Assembly: GCA_964036045.1 (NCBI GenBank) | Contig: OZ038382.1 | Coordinates: forward strand, 139,946,961-140,010,960 | Origin: Eutreptiella sp. 'Long Island Sound 2002' | Taxonomy: Eukaryota; Euglenozoa; Euglenophyceae; Eutreptiales; Eutreptiaceae | Direction of reading: 5' to 3' | Length of the DNA: 64,000 nt | In this document: positions 10,190 to 21,974 of the stretch, in pieces | Position numbering within the stretch: position 1 is the stretch's first letter | Layout: each line of letters begins with the position of its first letter | The notes under the pieces: model-generated | Told to the model about the DNA's origin: nothing | Seen by the model: only the letters and a program-made list of their open reading frames with translations | Databases searched by the model: none | Position numbers and translations under genes: made by a program

Positions 10190-12459
10190 CCTGATGTTTC
10201 ATGCCAACGGCAACCATGACACCGGTTTTCTTCCCGAATTAACAAAGAGGCACAAACATAAATAATCCGGAGGTTCCCAATTCTCTTGTAAGCGGGCGAG
10301 CGGAGAGAGGGTCGGAATTCATGGCGACTCGTCGCCTCTAGAATACTCTTCCATTCTGATGATAGAATCGGCGGCTCCAATAAGAATTCAAACAAATTCA
10401 TCGAAAGTCCATATTGGTTGATTGATTTCTGACTTGGACTTGAGAGCTCGCACAAAATGGTAGCATGGAGAATGATAATAAAAACAAGGGCCGGGAGTCA
10501 CATGAGAGGAAGTTTTGCGGGGAAGTGGATCCTACTGATGGCTGATTGAATTTGCTCTTCCGAGCCAAATTCTTTAGCCGCCAGGAGGGTGAGTTCCCAT
10601 TCGGGCAAAGGATGGTTCGCGGGGTGTTTGTTTTTTTCCGCTTTGAAGATGTTGGTTTTTTTGATGAGGTTCGGTTCACCGGAGATGAACTTGATTCCTT
10701 GTATGGTTTCATTGTGGACAAGGATGCTGGAGCCGAGGTTTTCAAAAATAGCCTCGTAGTATTGGTGACTTTTTGCACTTGGGTTGTTGTCCAAGGGATG
10801 AATGGCTGAGAAAGACCCAAAGAGGGAGATTGCTCTCGTAATTTCTCGAAAGCTCACGGAGCGTGGTGCCTTTACAACCGCCGCCTTGTTTGAGGTCGGC
10901 ACATACACGGGGGGCGAGCGAGGCGCGAGGGGCGTGTCGGATCGCACCGCGTATGAGTTGTCGGTGTTAAATAATATAAGACCGGCTTTCTTACACTTGT
11001 CATTCAGCCAATCCAGCTTAGAGGCTCTCGACTCTGAAGAACTTGGGATGGCGCGCAAATGGATGTGGATTAATATAGAATATTTTGTTCTTCTGATAGC
11101 ATGCAAAAGCAAAGAATCCATTTTTTCAAGTGATGCAACTCGGTCGAGAAGTTCGGTCGGTTCGACGCGTGTGTCCGACTTGTTGGCCGAGACCATGAAA
11201 AAGTTTTCATGTGTGGACAAGTGAAATGGGAAGCTCATGATAAGGGGGTTCTTTTCAAGAGGGTGGTTGTCTTGCAAAGTCTTGGCAATTTCAGGGGCCA
11301 TTTTGGGGGTTGTTTCAATATCGAAGCGTACAAAATCCTTGCCTACAGGGGAGCCCCTTTTTTTGATTTCTCCCCTATAGTATGCGCAATTTTCTGAGGT
11401 GATGGAGGTGGTGTCTTGCAAATCCGGTTTTATTATTTTGTTAAAGATTTCGAAAGCCTCCTCTTCATCCAAAACTTGGAGATCTTTTGAAATGTCGACG
11501 CGCACATAGTCAATGGAGTCTTCCTCGTGACTTTTGTTGGCATGTGGCAAAACAAAAGATTTGGCTTGAAGGAGGATCTGACCCTTCAACTGTTTGGAGT
11601 GCGGTTAAAAAGTCGGGGGGCGGAATTGAAACTCTTTGAAATTGTCAAGAGACAAAAGCATATTAGCTTCAGGATGGGGGGCGGAGCAAACATTCAATTC
11701 CTTAGAGTCACCTTTGGCAATCATGTTCAAGAGTACGAAATTTTGGGAGATGGTGAGGTCGGCTAAGAAGCGTCTTGATTTGGCGAATGTTTGCCAATAG
11801 TCCAAAACTCCATTAGTTGCCTCACATACCCTTGGGTCGGAAACCAGTAGGATCAAAGTTCCTTTCACACGGATTTTTTCTTGAGCAAGGGAAGCCATGG
11901 CAAGGAGGAGCATGTTGACATGGGAGGTCGTGGTGTGCACGGGGTCTTTTTCCCAATCCCAATTGAGTGTGGGTGTGAAGATGAATGTTTTCGTTTTCGA
12001 TTGATTAAGTACCGCCATGATGTTCAAAGTTGACATGTCTTGAGGAGTTACCACTTTGGAATTTGCAATGGCGAGTTGATGTTCTTCGGTGGTTTCCGTG
12101 TACTCATAGATGGGGTTGAAGTAGTGTTGGATGTTGGAGCCTCCAAAATGAATTTCGTGTGGTTGTTTGGCAGATTGGTGTTGGATATCCTCTACCGGCA
12201 AGGAGGTGATGAGTTCTGAGTAGACTTGGGAGCCTTGGGATTTGAAATCATAGACTTTGGGGAGCTCGTTTTGATTCAATGCTTTTTTGAGAGCCGTTGG
12301 CGTGTCCGTATTGTTGTTGGGGTCAAACATTTTTGGGCTCATGGTTTCGCATGTCCTCCAAAGGAATGATGTTGAAAGCTTTTTCCCTTTTGTTGGCGAT
12401 TTTGTCGAATGAATCCAATCCAGTCCAATCCAATTGTTCGACGGTGGGATCAGTTCCAT
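10186..12459 (-). pseudogene. LINE ORF1 (nucleic-acid-binding protein), broken
   Basis: Three blocks in one frame (12459-11605, about 11604-10498, and 10497-10186) form a reading frame of about 757 codons interrupted by TAA at 11605 and TGA at 10498. LINE ORF1 products usually bind the element RNA, and position supports this role. I see no CCHC knuckle or RRM signature, so the fold is unknown. The protein is rich in Lys, Asn and Ser. An upstream stretch in the same frame (12858-12460) is basic and Pro-rich but contains a TAA (12589) and a TGA near 12538; it may be a decayed N-terminus or 5' UTR. The stop TGA overlaps the ORF2 ATG, suggesting coupled re-initiation. Confidence 0.65.
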
Positions 12460-12900
12460 GCTCGTTGTTTTTTTTGGTTGTGGACGTCGTTGGATGCGAG
12501 GATTTGGTGGCGGAGTTGGCTTTTTGAGGAGTTGTTTTCAGAGTGGTCTTATTTGGAGTGTGAGGCTTTGCTTGCGTTCTTTGATTGGTTACCCGTTAAT
12601 TGCGATTTGAATCCTGAGATTTCTGGTTAGCTCTTTCAAAATGAGCGACTCGATTTGCCACAGATTTCGCGATGTCGGTCGCCTTGGGATCCGATCTCTC
12701 CTTCTGATTTGGGGCCATCTGTCGATTTCTTGTTGATCACTCGGAGATGCGGGGCTCACTGGATGCGGAATTTGATTTCGAGCAGATTGGTGCCTGGTGA
12801 ATGCGGCGAGTTTGCAGAAATCAGAAAGAGTAATAGAAAATTTGGTTGTAGTCCGCAAACCTGAAAGTAGGATTTTCGACGACGATGTGATGACTAATTT

Positions 12901-13765
12901 AGAGTTTGTTGTCAGATTGTTTGGAGCAAATGCGTTATCGGACTACTAGACATACAAAACCATGCTCACAATTACTCTTGTTTGAGAAATGGGCAGTGTC
13001 GGCATGGGTATCCTCAACCGGCACTTTCATGGGCGGAGTTTATTGACATCAACGTGACGGTACCGGAGAGTGTGGAGGACGTTTTGGAGGCAATGGGTGT
13101 TTTTTAAACCATGTCAACACCTTCAGAGTTCACTGTGGTTCAACGGCGGCATATGTACATTGAGGGGGTTATGGTACACTCATAGGCTCAGCTTGTTGCC
13201 CGTAGTGGCTGCCCATGGCCCTACATCCAAAGAATGAGGCGGTGGGGTGTGGCCCCTAGTGGCTGTGGGTGGTCCCGATGCGGTGCACCTCGCCCAGCGC
13301 GTCCATATATGCTTGACGTCATACTACACGGAGAGCTATCTGCCTGAAGTATGCAGAAAGACAGCCGAGAGGTCAACATATCCGTGTCACTCCCCCACGG
13401 GGCCTCAGAGAGAAAGCTGCCGCAGGTGCTGGTCGGAGTGTGACCAAATCATGGGTTTTGTGGCCAAAACCAACGCCAGCTGTGCCCAGAGGCACTGAAA
13501 AAATATGGTGAAGGGAAGGGGAAACCGGGCGAGCCGTGAGGCGCGGCACTGCCATGTGTCTGAGAGGGGGGGTGGGCACGAGAGGAGCAGCGGGGGGGAG
13601 GGACCGTGTGTAACCAAAAAATCAAAAGAAAAAAATGAGAGGGGGGTAGAGGTAGTAGGTGCAGCAGGGGATACGAACTCTGCAGAGCACTGAGCAAAGG
13701 AAACGCCATAATGAAGCATTGAAAGATGGCGCAGCCAGTTCCAAACCAAACTAGAGCCTGACTTA
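12901..13765. other. Gene-free stretch between two LINE sequences
   Basis: I recognise no gene. Open frames at 13.4-13.85 kb on the minus strand overlap each other and look like chance frames in Pyr/Pur-biased DNA. Confidence 0.5.
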
Positions 13766-13768
13766 CGA

Positions 13769-14815
13769 TTAGGCAGCGAGGTCTTGATGAAGCCGAGCAG
13801 TTGGGCTGACGATATTGAGTCCTGAGAGTGGCAGGCACAGAAATGAGATGCAAGAAAGGAAGTTACGAATGGACAACTGGCGCAGAGCTACAGTGCGTGG
13901 TCGTTGGGCAGGGTGGGCATGGCGATCAGGCTGTCGTTTTCGTTTGGTCTTCAGCTTTGGCTTTGCTTGGACCTGTGGCGGGAGAGGAGGGGGGGGGTGG
14001 TGAATAGGGTCGCGACGGGAAGGAGGTTGATCTGAGGTGCTGTAAGGGCCCTCTGACTCAAAGAAGGTGTTGGTGCTGAGAGGGGGAGGAAGGGGGTCGG
14101 GCATTGGGTGATCACGGCGGTAGGAACAGGCCGATTTAATGATGGATGTTAAGGCAGATCTGCGTGCCTTAAGGGCCTCACGCAGGGCGTCACGGTGCAC
14201 TGAACTGTCTGTAAGAGCATCATAGAGTGATTTGGGGATCAAAGTTCAAGGGAAACTCCGAACTTTGCCCTTCATGCGCGGCTGGCCCAGCCATCTGATC
14301 GCCACTTGCCCAAGTACAGGCCCCCAAGGGTTGGCCATGCGTTCACGAAAGGAGGATAGGTCGTCACAGAATGCCATTGAGGATACAATGTCAAGGGGGT
14401 GACATTTCAGGCAAACTGGACATTGTCTGTCGGACAGCTCCCAGAAGGGGCTGGACCCTGACATTCCTTTGACACCTAGGGACCACTTGGCAGCAAATGA
14501 GCTAAACCACGAGTAATGTTTCGTCCAGTCAAAGCTCACCGTCTGAGCAATGCCTGTGTGAGCATGTCGTGGGTACAGCAGCTTGCGAGCGGCGCCACCG
14601 AATTTCTGTATGCTTGGGAACCCCCAGAAGGTGACTGTCCCTGGCTCTGGTGGCTGAAGATGGTGATGCCGCACTCGACAGGCATGTGCTGAGTATTTTG
14701 CAGAAGTGTCGGCAAGTTCGTTGCCCGATAACCCCGCATGCTATTTCAGCCACCCGGCGCGCACGTTGAACTGGACGTCATTCAGGAGGTCATTGACAAC
14801 GGTAGGTGGGGAATG
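13769..14815 (-). mobile_element. 5'-truncated second LINE (RNase H end and C-terminus)
   Basis: One minus-strand frame carries the tail of an RNase H domain (WLK, stop TAG at 14741, HAGLSGNELADTSAKYS) and then CPVCLKCHPLDIVSSMAFC. This is the same C-X2-C-X3-H-X10-C spacing as in the larger LINE. It is followed by a short TGA interruption near 14246 and the stretch TLIPKSLYDAL, which matches TLIPNSLSNLL in the other LINE. The protein is otherwise much diverged, so it is another LINE family. Homology begins abruptly at about 14815, next to the palindromic repeats, as expected for 5' truncation during target-primed insertion. No start of the element remains. Confidence 0.75.
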
Positions 14816-14844
14816 GCCAATCCTGAGAATCGCCGACCCTACTC

Positions 14845-15110
14845 CGGAGGAACCAGGCCCTCAGGAGCACCGACCCTGGCTCCTCAGGAGCACCGACCCT
14901 GGTGCTGTTCCTCAGGAGCACTGACCCTGATAAATGCTCCTCAGGAGCACCGACCCTGTACCACCTCCAGCGTCGGCGATTCTCAGGAGCAGCGGTTGTC
15001 TTGTTAAGCATTTTGCTCCTAAGGAGCCAGGGTCATTGCTCCTCAAGAGCTAGGGGCGTGGCTTCTCAGGAGCTAGGGTCAAAGGTTGGCATTGCTCCGC
15101 AGGAGGAAGG
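14845..15110. repeat. Cluster of short palindromes (GCTCCTCAGGAGC)
   Basis: At least seven units carry the near-perfect palindrome GCTCCTCAGGAGC or variants (centres near 14884, 14911, 14941, 15019, 15043 and 15069), separated by ACCGACCCTG-like spacers. Early units read AGGAGCACCGACCCTGG; later ones read AGGAGCCAGGGTC or AAGAGCTAGGGGC, as if the spacer were partly inverted. The origin is unknown. It abuts the truncation point of the LINE stump. Confidence 0.7.
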
Positions 15111-15616
15111 GGTTCGGGAAAAGGAATCGAAATTTGACAGTCAACTATGGTCTATGTATGGTGTCTTCCATGATGTATGCATTTAAAAGTGGAATGGTTG
15201 TCATGAAATTTCATATGTTGGTTTTCCCCAGCGTATGCGCCATAATTGATTACGCTGATATTTTTTACTTTGGAAACGACGTCTCAGGAGCTTAGAAAAG
15301 GAAAAAAAAAGGCTGTTGAACCAGAACACATCAAAACAGGCTATCGCGATTTGTGTGTCACGAAGCGCCCTGATTCAGGCAGCTGAAGAAAATGAACTGT
15401 CGTCCCCATTCAAAGCTGAACCATACACAAATGTTCATTCGTACATCCAACTCACTCATCAATCATTAGAAGCTTTCGCCGTGTTCCAAATTACGCGTGT
15501 CCATGATTAGTTGTAAGTCGTTGGTGACCAATGGTTGACAACGGGATGACCAGATTGCTGGGTAAAGAACTGGTCCCAAGCTGTCACTCTACCCTTGAAA
15601 TCGAAAACAATGATGG
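15111..15616. other. Gene-free stretch
   Basis: No gene or repeat is recognised between the palindromes and the possible spliced gene on the minus strand. Confidence 0.45.
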
Positions 15617-17416
15617 TCACAGTTTCAGCACTGCAGCTTCGTCAACAGCATTTGGACGTTCAAGGGCGGAAAGCACGTGCAGTACATCCTCGACCAGATA
15701 ACTGACAAGATCGGTGAAAAATTGAAGAGGAAGGTATTTCAGCGGGGGGGGGGTAAACCTGTGCGCCCTTCGATGCGTTTTGATCTTTTTTGTGTAGTTT
15801 TCGATCATTGAGTTCTTGTCGTAATCTGGGGGTAGTTGTATGGACTTCAAGTTGTGCAAGATCCACTGCACAAGTTGTGCACTGTGAACAACAAATGCAA
15901 AGATGCTTGACGACACAGCGGTGAGGCGCTGGCAACTTCGCTCTTCTTTCGGCAGCAGAAAATCGATAAAAAGCCCCACATCATCAGAAATGATTTGTGG
16001 GTTTTTGGCAATTGTCTGATTGGTATGTCTCTACTGGACACTGCACAATTGCTCCCGCAAAAATCTGCACTACGTGCCCTCACTGGCAAAAGTGCTCGCT
16101 GACGGAGAGCGTTGCACCAAGCGCTGCAGAGGACACTCCATCATAATGCACGCCACTCCAACAGTTAATCCTCAATTCCATTCCCAAACGAAGGAGAATA
16201 TGACCCTTGTGAAAACCAAGTTCGGCTCCGAGTGCAAGATCGGTGACAAGATGATCGATGCTGTCTGCAAATGTGACTGCCTAACCGTGGCAACTGACCG
16301 TGATACTGTGATACTTTTGTCCTGAATGGTACCGCCTGAAGCGGCCTTCAATGCATCGGGTTGTGGGCAAGGTGGGCAAGGTAGGTTTAATAGTGACCAG
16401 GGCCCGTTGACGCGCACCCGAACACACTTCGTAGGAGATTTGTTCTTGAAGATCCAGGATGCGCACAATTCCAAGACAGAGGGCGCATTGACTCAGTACG
16501 CCCGACCCCTGAAAGAAGGCTGAGGCGACTTCGCTGTTCGATGAGAGGAAGACGCTTCTGAAACAGGTCTGGTCCCAGACTGGCTCCTTACCTGTGTCAT
16601 GCACAATTCGTAGAGCGGCAAAGTATCCCCAGCCACCCTGAGGAATTTGAGGCACTACTTGAAAATATGGTGGGGGGCGAAAGATGCAGAATGCACGTGG
16701 GCGATGTCCGTGATGGGCAATCAAGCAGTCGAAAAACAGTAAAACCTCTGAGCGGCCAGGAAAAAAAGTGAAAGACGGGCGCTTATGTGAGAAGTTGACG
16801 GAATCAAAATTTTGTCACGAGGGGAAGAAAGGCCAAAGGCGCACACAGCATAAGGATAATCTGCACTCTGCTATCTGAACGCACGTCTCAGCCTTGCAAA
16901 ACCCTCAGGGACTTACCCAGGAACTGGCACCATCCGGCCACACTCTGGGCAGCCTAAAGGACTCCCAAATGAAATGGCACTCCAAAGCAACTCGAAGGAT
17001 TGTCTGAGACGCCGCGATCCACAGAACGAACTCCGGCAAAATGTCTTGATTACACGGCCATGGTCAGTGTGTGCAGGAGTAGCGGGTTTAAAGCACACTG
17101 CTGGAACCCGTTTGACGAGGGAGGAAAGGAAAAGATGTGACATGAAAAGCAGTGGATCATAATGGAAGGGAAAATACATTGCAACCTTTTCCTGCCAAAG
17201 AATAGATTGAGATGTTGGTCCAGACCCAACAAGTGAGTGGAGCGCTGGGCGATACCAGACAGAGTTGCTGCGCGCCATGCCTGTACCACCGTCTGAAAGA
17301 GACATCGAGCTGGCCTTTCCCAAACTGAATAATTTCCTCCAAGGTCCGAACATACCACTGGTCCCAGCCATACAGTCCCACACAGGGTGGTGGCTTGGGG
17401 ATGCTTTAGTGTGCAC
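15617..17416 (-). CDS. Possible spliced gene of unknown function
   Basis: I do not recognise the product. Several minus-strand blocks look protein-like and fit eukaryotic splicing. One block (about 17050-16917) contains DILPEFVLWIAASQTIL and ends exactly at a GTAAGT donor (16916-16911). A pyrimidine-rich tract and AG at 16747-16746 open the next block in the same phase (16745 onward: VLLFFDCLIAHHGHRPR, then WGYFAALRIVHDT), open to about 16281. A third block from about 16020 contains QIISDDVGLFIDFLLP and ends with TGA at 15617. A possible upstream exon (VGLYGWDQWYVRTLEEII) runs into the LTR at 17417, so the 5' part may have been cut off by that insertion. Junctions other than 16916/16745 are uncertain, and it may be a relic. 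Confidence 0.3.
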
Positions 17417-19613
17417 TGAAGCCGGTTCGGACCCTCGTGGCCATCTTTGGGTCACTTGGGGTGTGTATCTATGTGCTGGCAAGCCGCCATTGGCTGATAT
17501 CATACTCTTCCATCCACCTGACCTAACCTGATGTTATAGTGTGATAAGTTTGGCCATTCCGGCTATGAGCGGCCATATTCAGTACCGAGGCGCCGCCAGC
17601 TGAGATCTATACATCAGAATATCGGGAATCAACAGCGTTTTTTTATCATACAGTTTCCGTAATTTTTCCGCCTTTCGTTCTGATTGTCAATGTATCGGCG
17701 ACTGTCAGTTGGCTCGCGATTTTGCGGTAACCAATTGGTTAACTGTTTTTTACAGATATTTTGGGGGAAACCCCGATGAAAGGTCAGATTTCATCAGTAA
17801 AGGGTTCGTTGCTTCTGCAATTTTCATATTATACACTCGCAAAATTAATCTGATTTTTTCAGACTCTCAGAATCAGATTTTCGACTTCGACATCGCCGCA
17901 CTTGATATGACGAATCTCGAGTGGTCCGACATCTTTCCCCGATCATGAATCAACCTTTCTTTTGTTATATCCCTCATTTTTCTTGGAGATATAGTCGAAA
18001 CAAAAGTTATTCGTGAGACCAATTTGAAAGGTCATATCTCCAGCTCACGGCGAGGAATAGCAATGTCGAGAATCGGGTTGGAACCGCCTTGGTCTCAACT
18101 TAATTTAGATAGCATCAAACGCCTTTGGTGTGTACACATGCCCGGTTAAGCAAGGGATAATGGTCAAGAGGGTAGAAAGTGATATATAACTCTTGGACCG
18201 TGCAACCGAATATTTTATTGCGACTTTCGAGTGTACCGCATGAGTGTTGGGTTTGCATAGCAACTTTTCTTGGGTTCCTACGTATTTTTAACGTGAAGTT
18301 ATGTCCATGGAGGGTCATGGCATATCATGGTGGGAGCCTCTTTTTGAGGGTATGTGTCATATGCATCGTATGTGTTCCGATTTGCTCACGCCCATGTTAT
18401 ATATCTCCGTTTGTAGGAAGATATATGGAGTCAGACGTGGCAAGGGCTTCGCCCATGTCCCAATGATGAACTCCATAGCGCTAGACTAAGTCTACCGCTC
18501 ATATAATACATGCTGGAGGGCTTACATAGCGACCCACAAGCGCCACTATCAATTTTCCCATTTTCATGGTGCGGGTTTCGGAGGAGGTTTCAAGGTGTCC
18601 CTATGCGTCCATGTGGGGATCCAAGTGGGGGGATTGTTTGCAAATGGTCACAAGCAATTGTATTTTGAATCATATGTTGATACCATGGGTGAGCGAAGTT
18701 ATATACTATTGTAACCATCTTGCGGTTGGCATTATTTGCATGTTTTTGACCTCATTTTATGCTCCTTTTTGCGTTTTGTGTACTTACCTGCTCGGCAAAC
18801 AGCAAGAAACCTATGGGGAGTTGAACCATGGTTAGTTGTTCATCTGTTGGCATATGCTTTGGAGTTGGACACCACCATATGCCAGATCGTGTACTCCATT
18901 TGGCTTGGCGCACGAAGGATTACAAGAATTGGTCTCAAGATCATGGGCTGACTTGGGTGGTGCGTGGCCCCCATATCCGAAGGGTTTTCGAGGGTAAAGT
19001 GGGGATGTTCATGGGCATTAAGCCTCGGTCTCTATCCTCCATGAATACTAGACTTCGATTCCATGCATAATTGGAGCCTTCGGATAAGTCGTAACTTCAT
19101 TTTTGAGCATATATTTGATATATGGCCAATATGGTGTGAATTGGCAGTTTTTGGCATGTTATGAGTTCAAACTCATGGGGCATATCTCCAAGCCCATTCG
19201 ACACCAAGTCCAACCAAGGTTATGTCAGGGTAGGGCATGGTCCTGAGTGCCACTCTAGCCCATGACACGCCACCTCTCCTATTGGGCTAGGATTCAGAGG
19301 CTTGGGAGGGACCACATTTTTGGGGTTTGTGTAGTGACTTTTGACACATGGCATTTAGTCATCTTATTTGACTGGGTTCAGGGCATCATGTTGGTGAGTC
19401 AAGGGAAGGTCTTGAGTCCAGGGAATGAGGGGTCTATGGCTGTGAATGTGTACGTTTTCATCTTTCCCCAACTTTGCTTTATTTGTGTTCACATGCCAAT
19501 TTCAGGGCTTTCCTCTTTGGTGCAATTCTTGTACATGCCTGCCACCGGGAGACAAAAACGGTGTGCTGAACGGAAGCCTGCAGTGTGGATTGGGTTATTG
19601 CTGAATTTGTGGG
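17417..19613 (+). repeat. G1 5' LTR (LTR-B copy 1)
   Basis: About 2.2 kb, matching 50066-52238 nearly end to end with small indels. It starts TGAAGCCGG, and similarity stops at about 19613. It is also distantly similar, in the same transcription sense, to the reverse complement of the G2 LTRs. Shared phrases include CATCAGAATATC, AATCAGATTTTCGACTTC and GGTCAAGAGGGTAGA. Open frames inside it are chance. No polypurine tract precedes it, as expected for a 5' LTR. Confidence 0.75.
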
Positions 19614-20069
19614 TCTAACTCGCTATAGGTGCAAAGAAAAACGCGTCGCGAGCAGCGCGTAAAACTCGAAGAAATTTTCATATCTCGCCACGACCCCTCA
19701 TGTCGCGCCCTGCCGCCTTTTTCTTCTTCTTCTCCATGCACCTCCCTCCCCACCCTCGTGCCCATCACTCCCCTTGCCCTGCAGCTCAGGCGGCGGCCCT
19801 GGGGGAACGCGGTTAACCCTTAGCAATGGACACCAACACGCTCCACGACGCCACGCACAAGAACAAGGCCGAGAACATCAAGAACGACGGGTAGCACGTA
19901 AGGCACAGCAACGAACATGGTCTTGCTGCATGCGAGTGTGTTGGGTCGTGTATAACTTTATTTTCTTTTTTTTTTTTTTTTTTTTTTTTCAAAAGCAAAA
20001 AAAAAGAAAAAAAAAGGAAAAAAAAATAAAAATATTTTACGAAATTTTGCGGCGGTTATTCAAGTAGGT
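19614..20069 (+). other. G1 leader start with T24 and A-rich tract
   Basis: The segment follows the 5' LTR. No TGG-type primer-binding site complementary to a tRNA 3' end is obvious. A 22-codon frame (19826-19894, starting MDTNTLHDATHK) lies here and may be chance. A run of 24 T (19966-19989) is followed by an A-rich stretch (19991-20036), which together could fold into a long A-T hairpin. Confidence 0.5.
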
Positions 20070-21760
20070 ACAACCACACCCACGCAACAAACAAACCAGC
20101 ACAGCACCGCAGGGCAGCACGGCACCGCAGGACACGGCACAGGACACAGGACACCACAGGACAACGCACAGCACAGCAAGACACCACGACACACCAGAGC
20201 AGCACCACCACACCGCAGAACGCCCAAGGAGACACCACAACGCACAGGGACACGCCACAGCACGAGGCACCAACAACAGCGCAGACGACACTGGCGCCGC
20301 ACGACGGGCCGCAGGAGGGCAAAGCAAACACAAACAGCACCGCAAAACGACAGCAGAGCACGACAGCACAGCACCACACGACAGCACAGCGCCACAGCAC
20401 ACGACACAGGGAAGCAAGGCACGGCAGCCAGCACAACAAGGCACCGCAGCGCACAGAGCGGAGAAGACAGGGAACGCACAGCACGAGGAAAAGAGCACCA
20501 CAGCACGCAGACACCACCACCGGGCAAAAAACAGCACAGCCAACCAACAGCACAACACAGCAGAGCACGACAGCCCACAGGAGGGCAAAGCAAGCCCCAA
20601 CAGCACCGCAACACGACAGCAGAGCACAACAGCACAGCACCACGCGACAACACAGCACCACAGAACACGACACAGGAAAGCAGGGCACCACAGCAAACCA
20701 CACCAACCACAGGGAAACAGACCACGCGGCCAGACAGGGACACCGAAACACGCCACCAGCAGACAACCACGGGCCACCAGACCCAGCACCGCACCACGGC
20801 ACACCACAGCACCAGGCGCCAACAACAGCGAGCACCACACGAACAGCACAACGCGAGCGCACCAGCACAGCGAAGCACAGCACCGCACAAAGCGGAGAGG
20901 ACAGAGAACGCACAGCACAGCACCCCGGGACACACACAACACAAAGCAGAGCGGCCAACAACAGCACGCACCCCCGCGCCACGACAAAACACACACAGCA
21001 CGGGGGACCACCGCTAAACGTAGCGCCGCAGAGCACAGGGCCCCAGGGCAACGGGCAGCGCCAGAGGGCACGGCGCAACAAGCAGCAGCACCCAACGAGC
21101 ACAACACGGCACAGCACCGCACCGAGGGACGCACAGCACAACGCAGCACACGGCACACAGCACCGAGCGGCAGCCACGAAAACCGCGAGACAAAAAGGGG
21201 GGAGGGGGGGGCAGCAACCGACGGGGAGCAAGCACCAGCCAGGCGGAAAGCATGAAAGAGGGACAAGCGCACGGAGAGCCAAGAGGCGGAAGGCAAACAC
21301 AGCAAACAACGCACAGCGCCGAGGCCCAGGGCACCCGGGGCCGGAAACCAGAGAAAGCCGGAGACAACGGGGGCGCACAGGAGAAGAAGGGGAAGAAAAA
21401 AAAAAACAACACCAAGGCACCAAGCAGGAGCGACGAAAACACCGAGACACAAAAAGGGAGGGGGTGGGGGGAGAAACCACCAAAGAGCAGCCAACGGCCA
21501 AGCAGGAGACACAAACGACGCGCGAGCGCACGAAGAGGCAGGCAGCGGGAGGCCGAGAAAAACAACCAAAGCACGGCGCCAAGGCAACGAGGAACGGCAA
21601 GGGCAGCAAGAGAGCGGGGGGCAACCCCAGCCCGGAGGGGGCCAAGCAAAGCAGAAAGACGAAGCGGCCAAAGGAAAAGGTGAGGCGCACCACAACGCGC
21701 CCGAGAGGCCGGCCCGCCCGACCCGGCCACAAAGAGCAAGCACACGCACGCCAGCAGCCG
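20070..21760. repeat. Low-complexity block almost free of T on the plus strand
   Basis: I count only six T in about 1,690 bases (near 20292, 21015, 21021, 21252, 21465 and 21681). Stop codons on either strand need a T in the plus strand, so every frame is open; this explains very long Cys/Leu/Val-rich minus-strand frames, which I do not call genes. Inside are degenerate repeats about 275 bp apart: AACAGCACCGCA at 20333 and about 20609, with related CAGCACCGCACAAAGCGGAG near 20879. Confidence 0.9.
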
Positions 21761-21965
21761 TCCGGATGGATGAGTGCGCGCCCGGAGGGTACCCAACCCC
21801 TGCCGGCAACGAACAGCCGCCGTCCGGATGGACGAGTGCGCGCGCGGAGGGTACCCAGCCCCTGCCGGCTACCAACAGCCGCCGTCCGGATGGATGTGTG
21901 TGCGCCCGGAGGGTACCCAGCCCCTGCCGGCTACGATAGCCGCCGTCCGGATGGACGAGTGAGCG
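21756..21965. repeat. 62-bp tandem repeat, about 3.3 copies
   Basis: The unit starts CAGCCGCCGTCCGGATGGA and contains GGAGGGTACCCAGCCCCTG. Three full copies and part of a fourth stand between the T-poor block and the 65-bp satellite. Confidence 0.85.
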
Positions 21966-21974
21966 CCCCGCAGC

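Larger units (their letters stand above)
5500..12900 (-). mobile_element. LINE (non-LTR retrotransposon), nearly full length, inactive
   Basis: This minus-strand element has the classic order 5'-ORF1-ORF2-3'. ORF2 encodes an APE-type endonuclease, reverse transcriptase, RNase H and a C-terminal Cys/His motif. ORF1 ends and ORF2 starts in an overlapping ATGA (10186-10189). All six surviving blocks of ORF2 are in one frame, as are the blocks of ORF1, so the original frames can be followed through the decay. Both reading frames carry several nonsense codons and ORF2 carries two frameshifts, so the copy cannot move by itself. The 5' end is somewhere above 12.86 kb. The 3' end is at or below 5.5 kb, possibly including the 220-bp repeats. 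No target-site duplication was found by eye. Confidence 0.85.
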
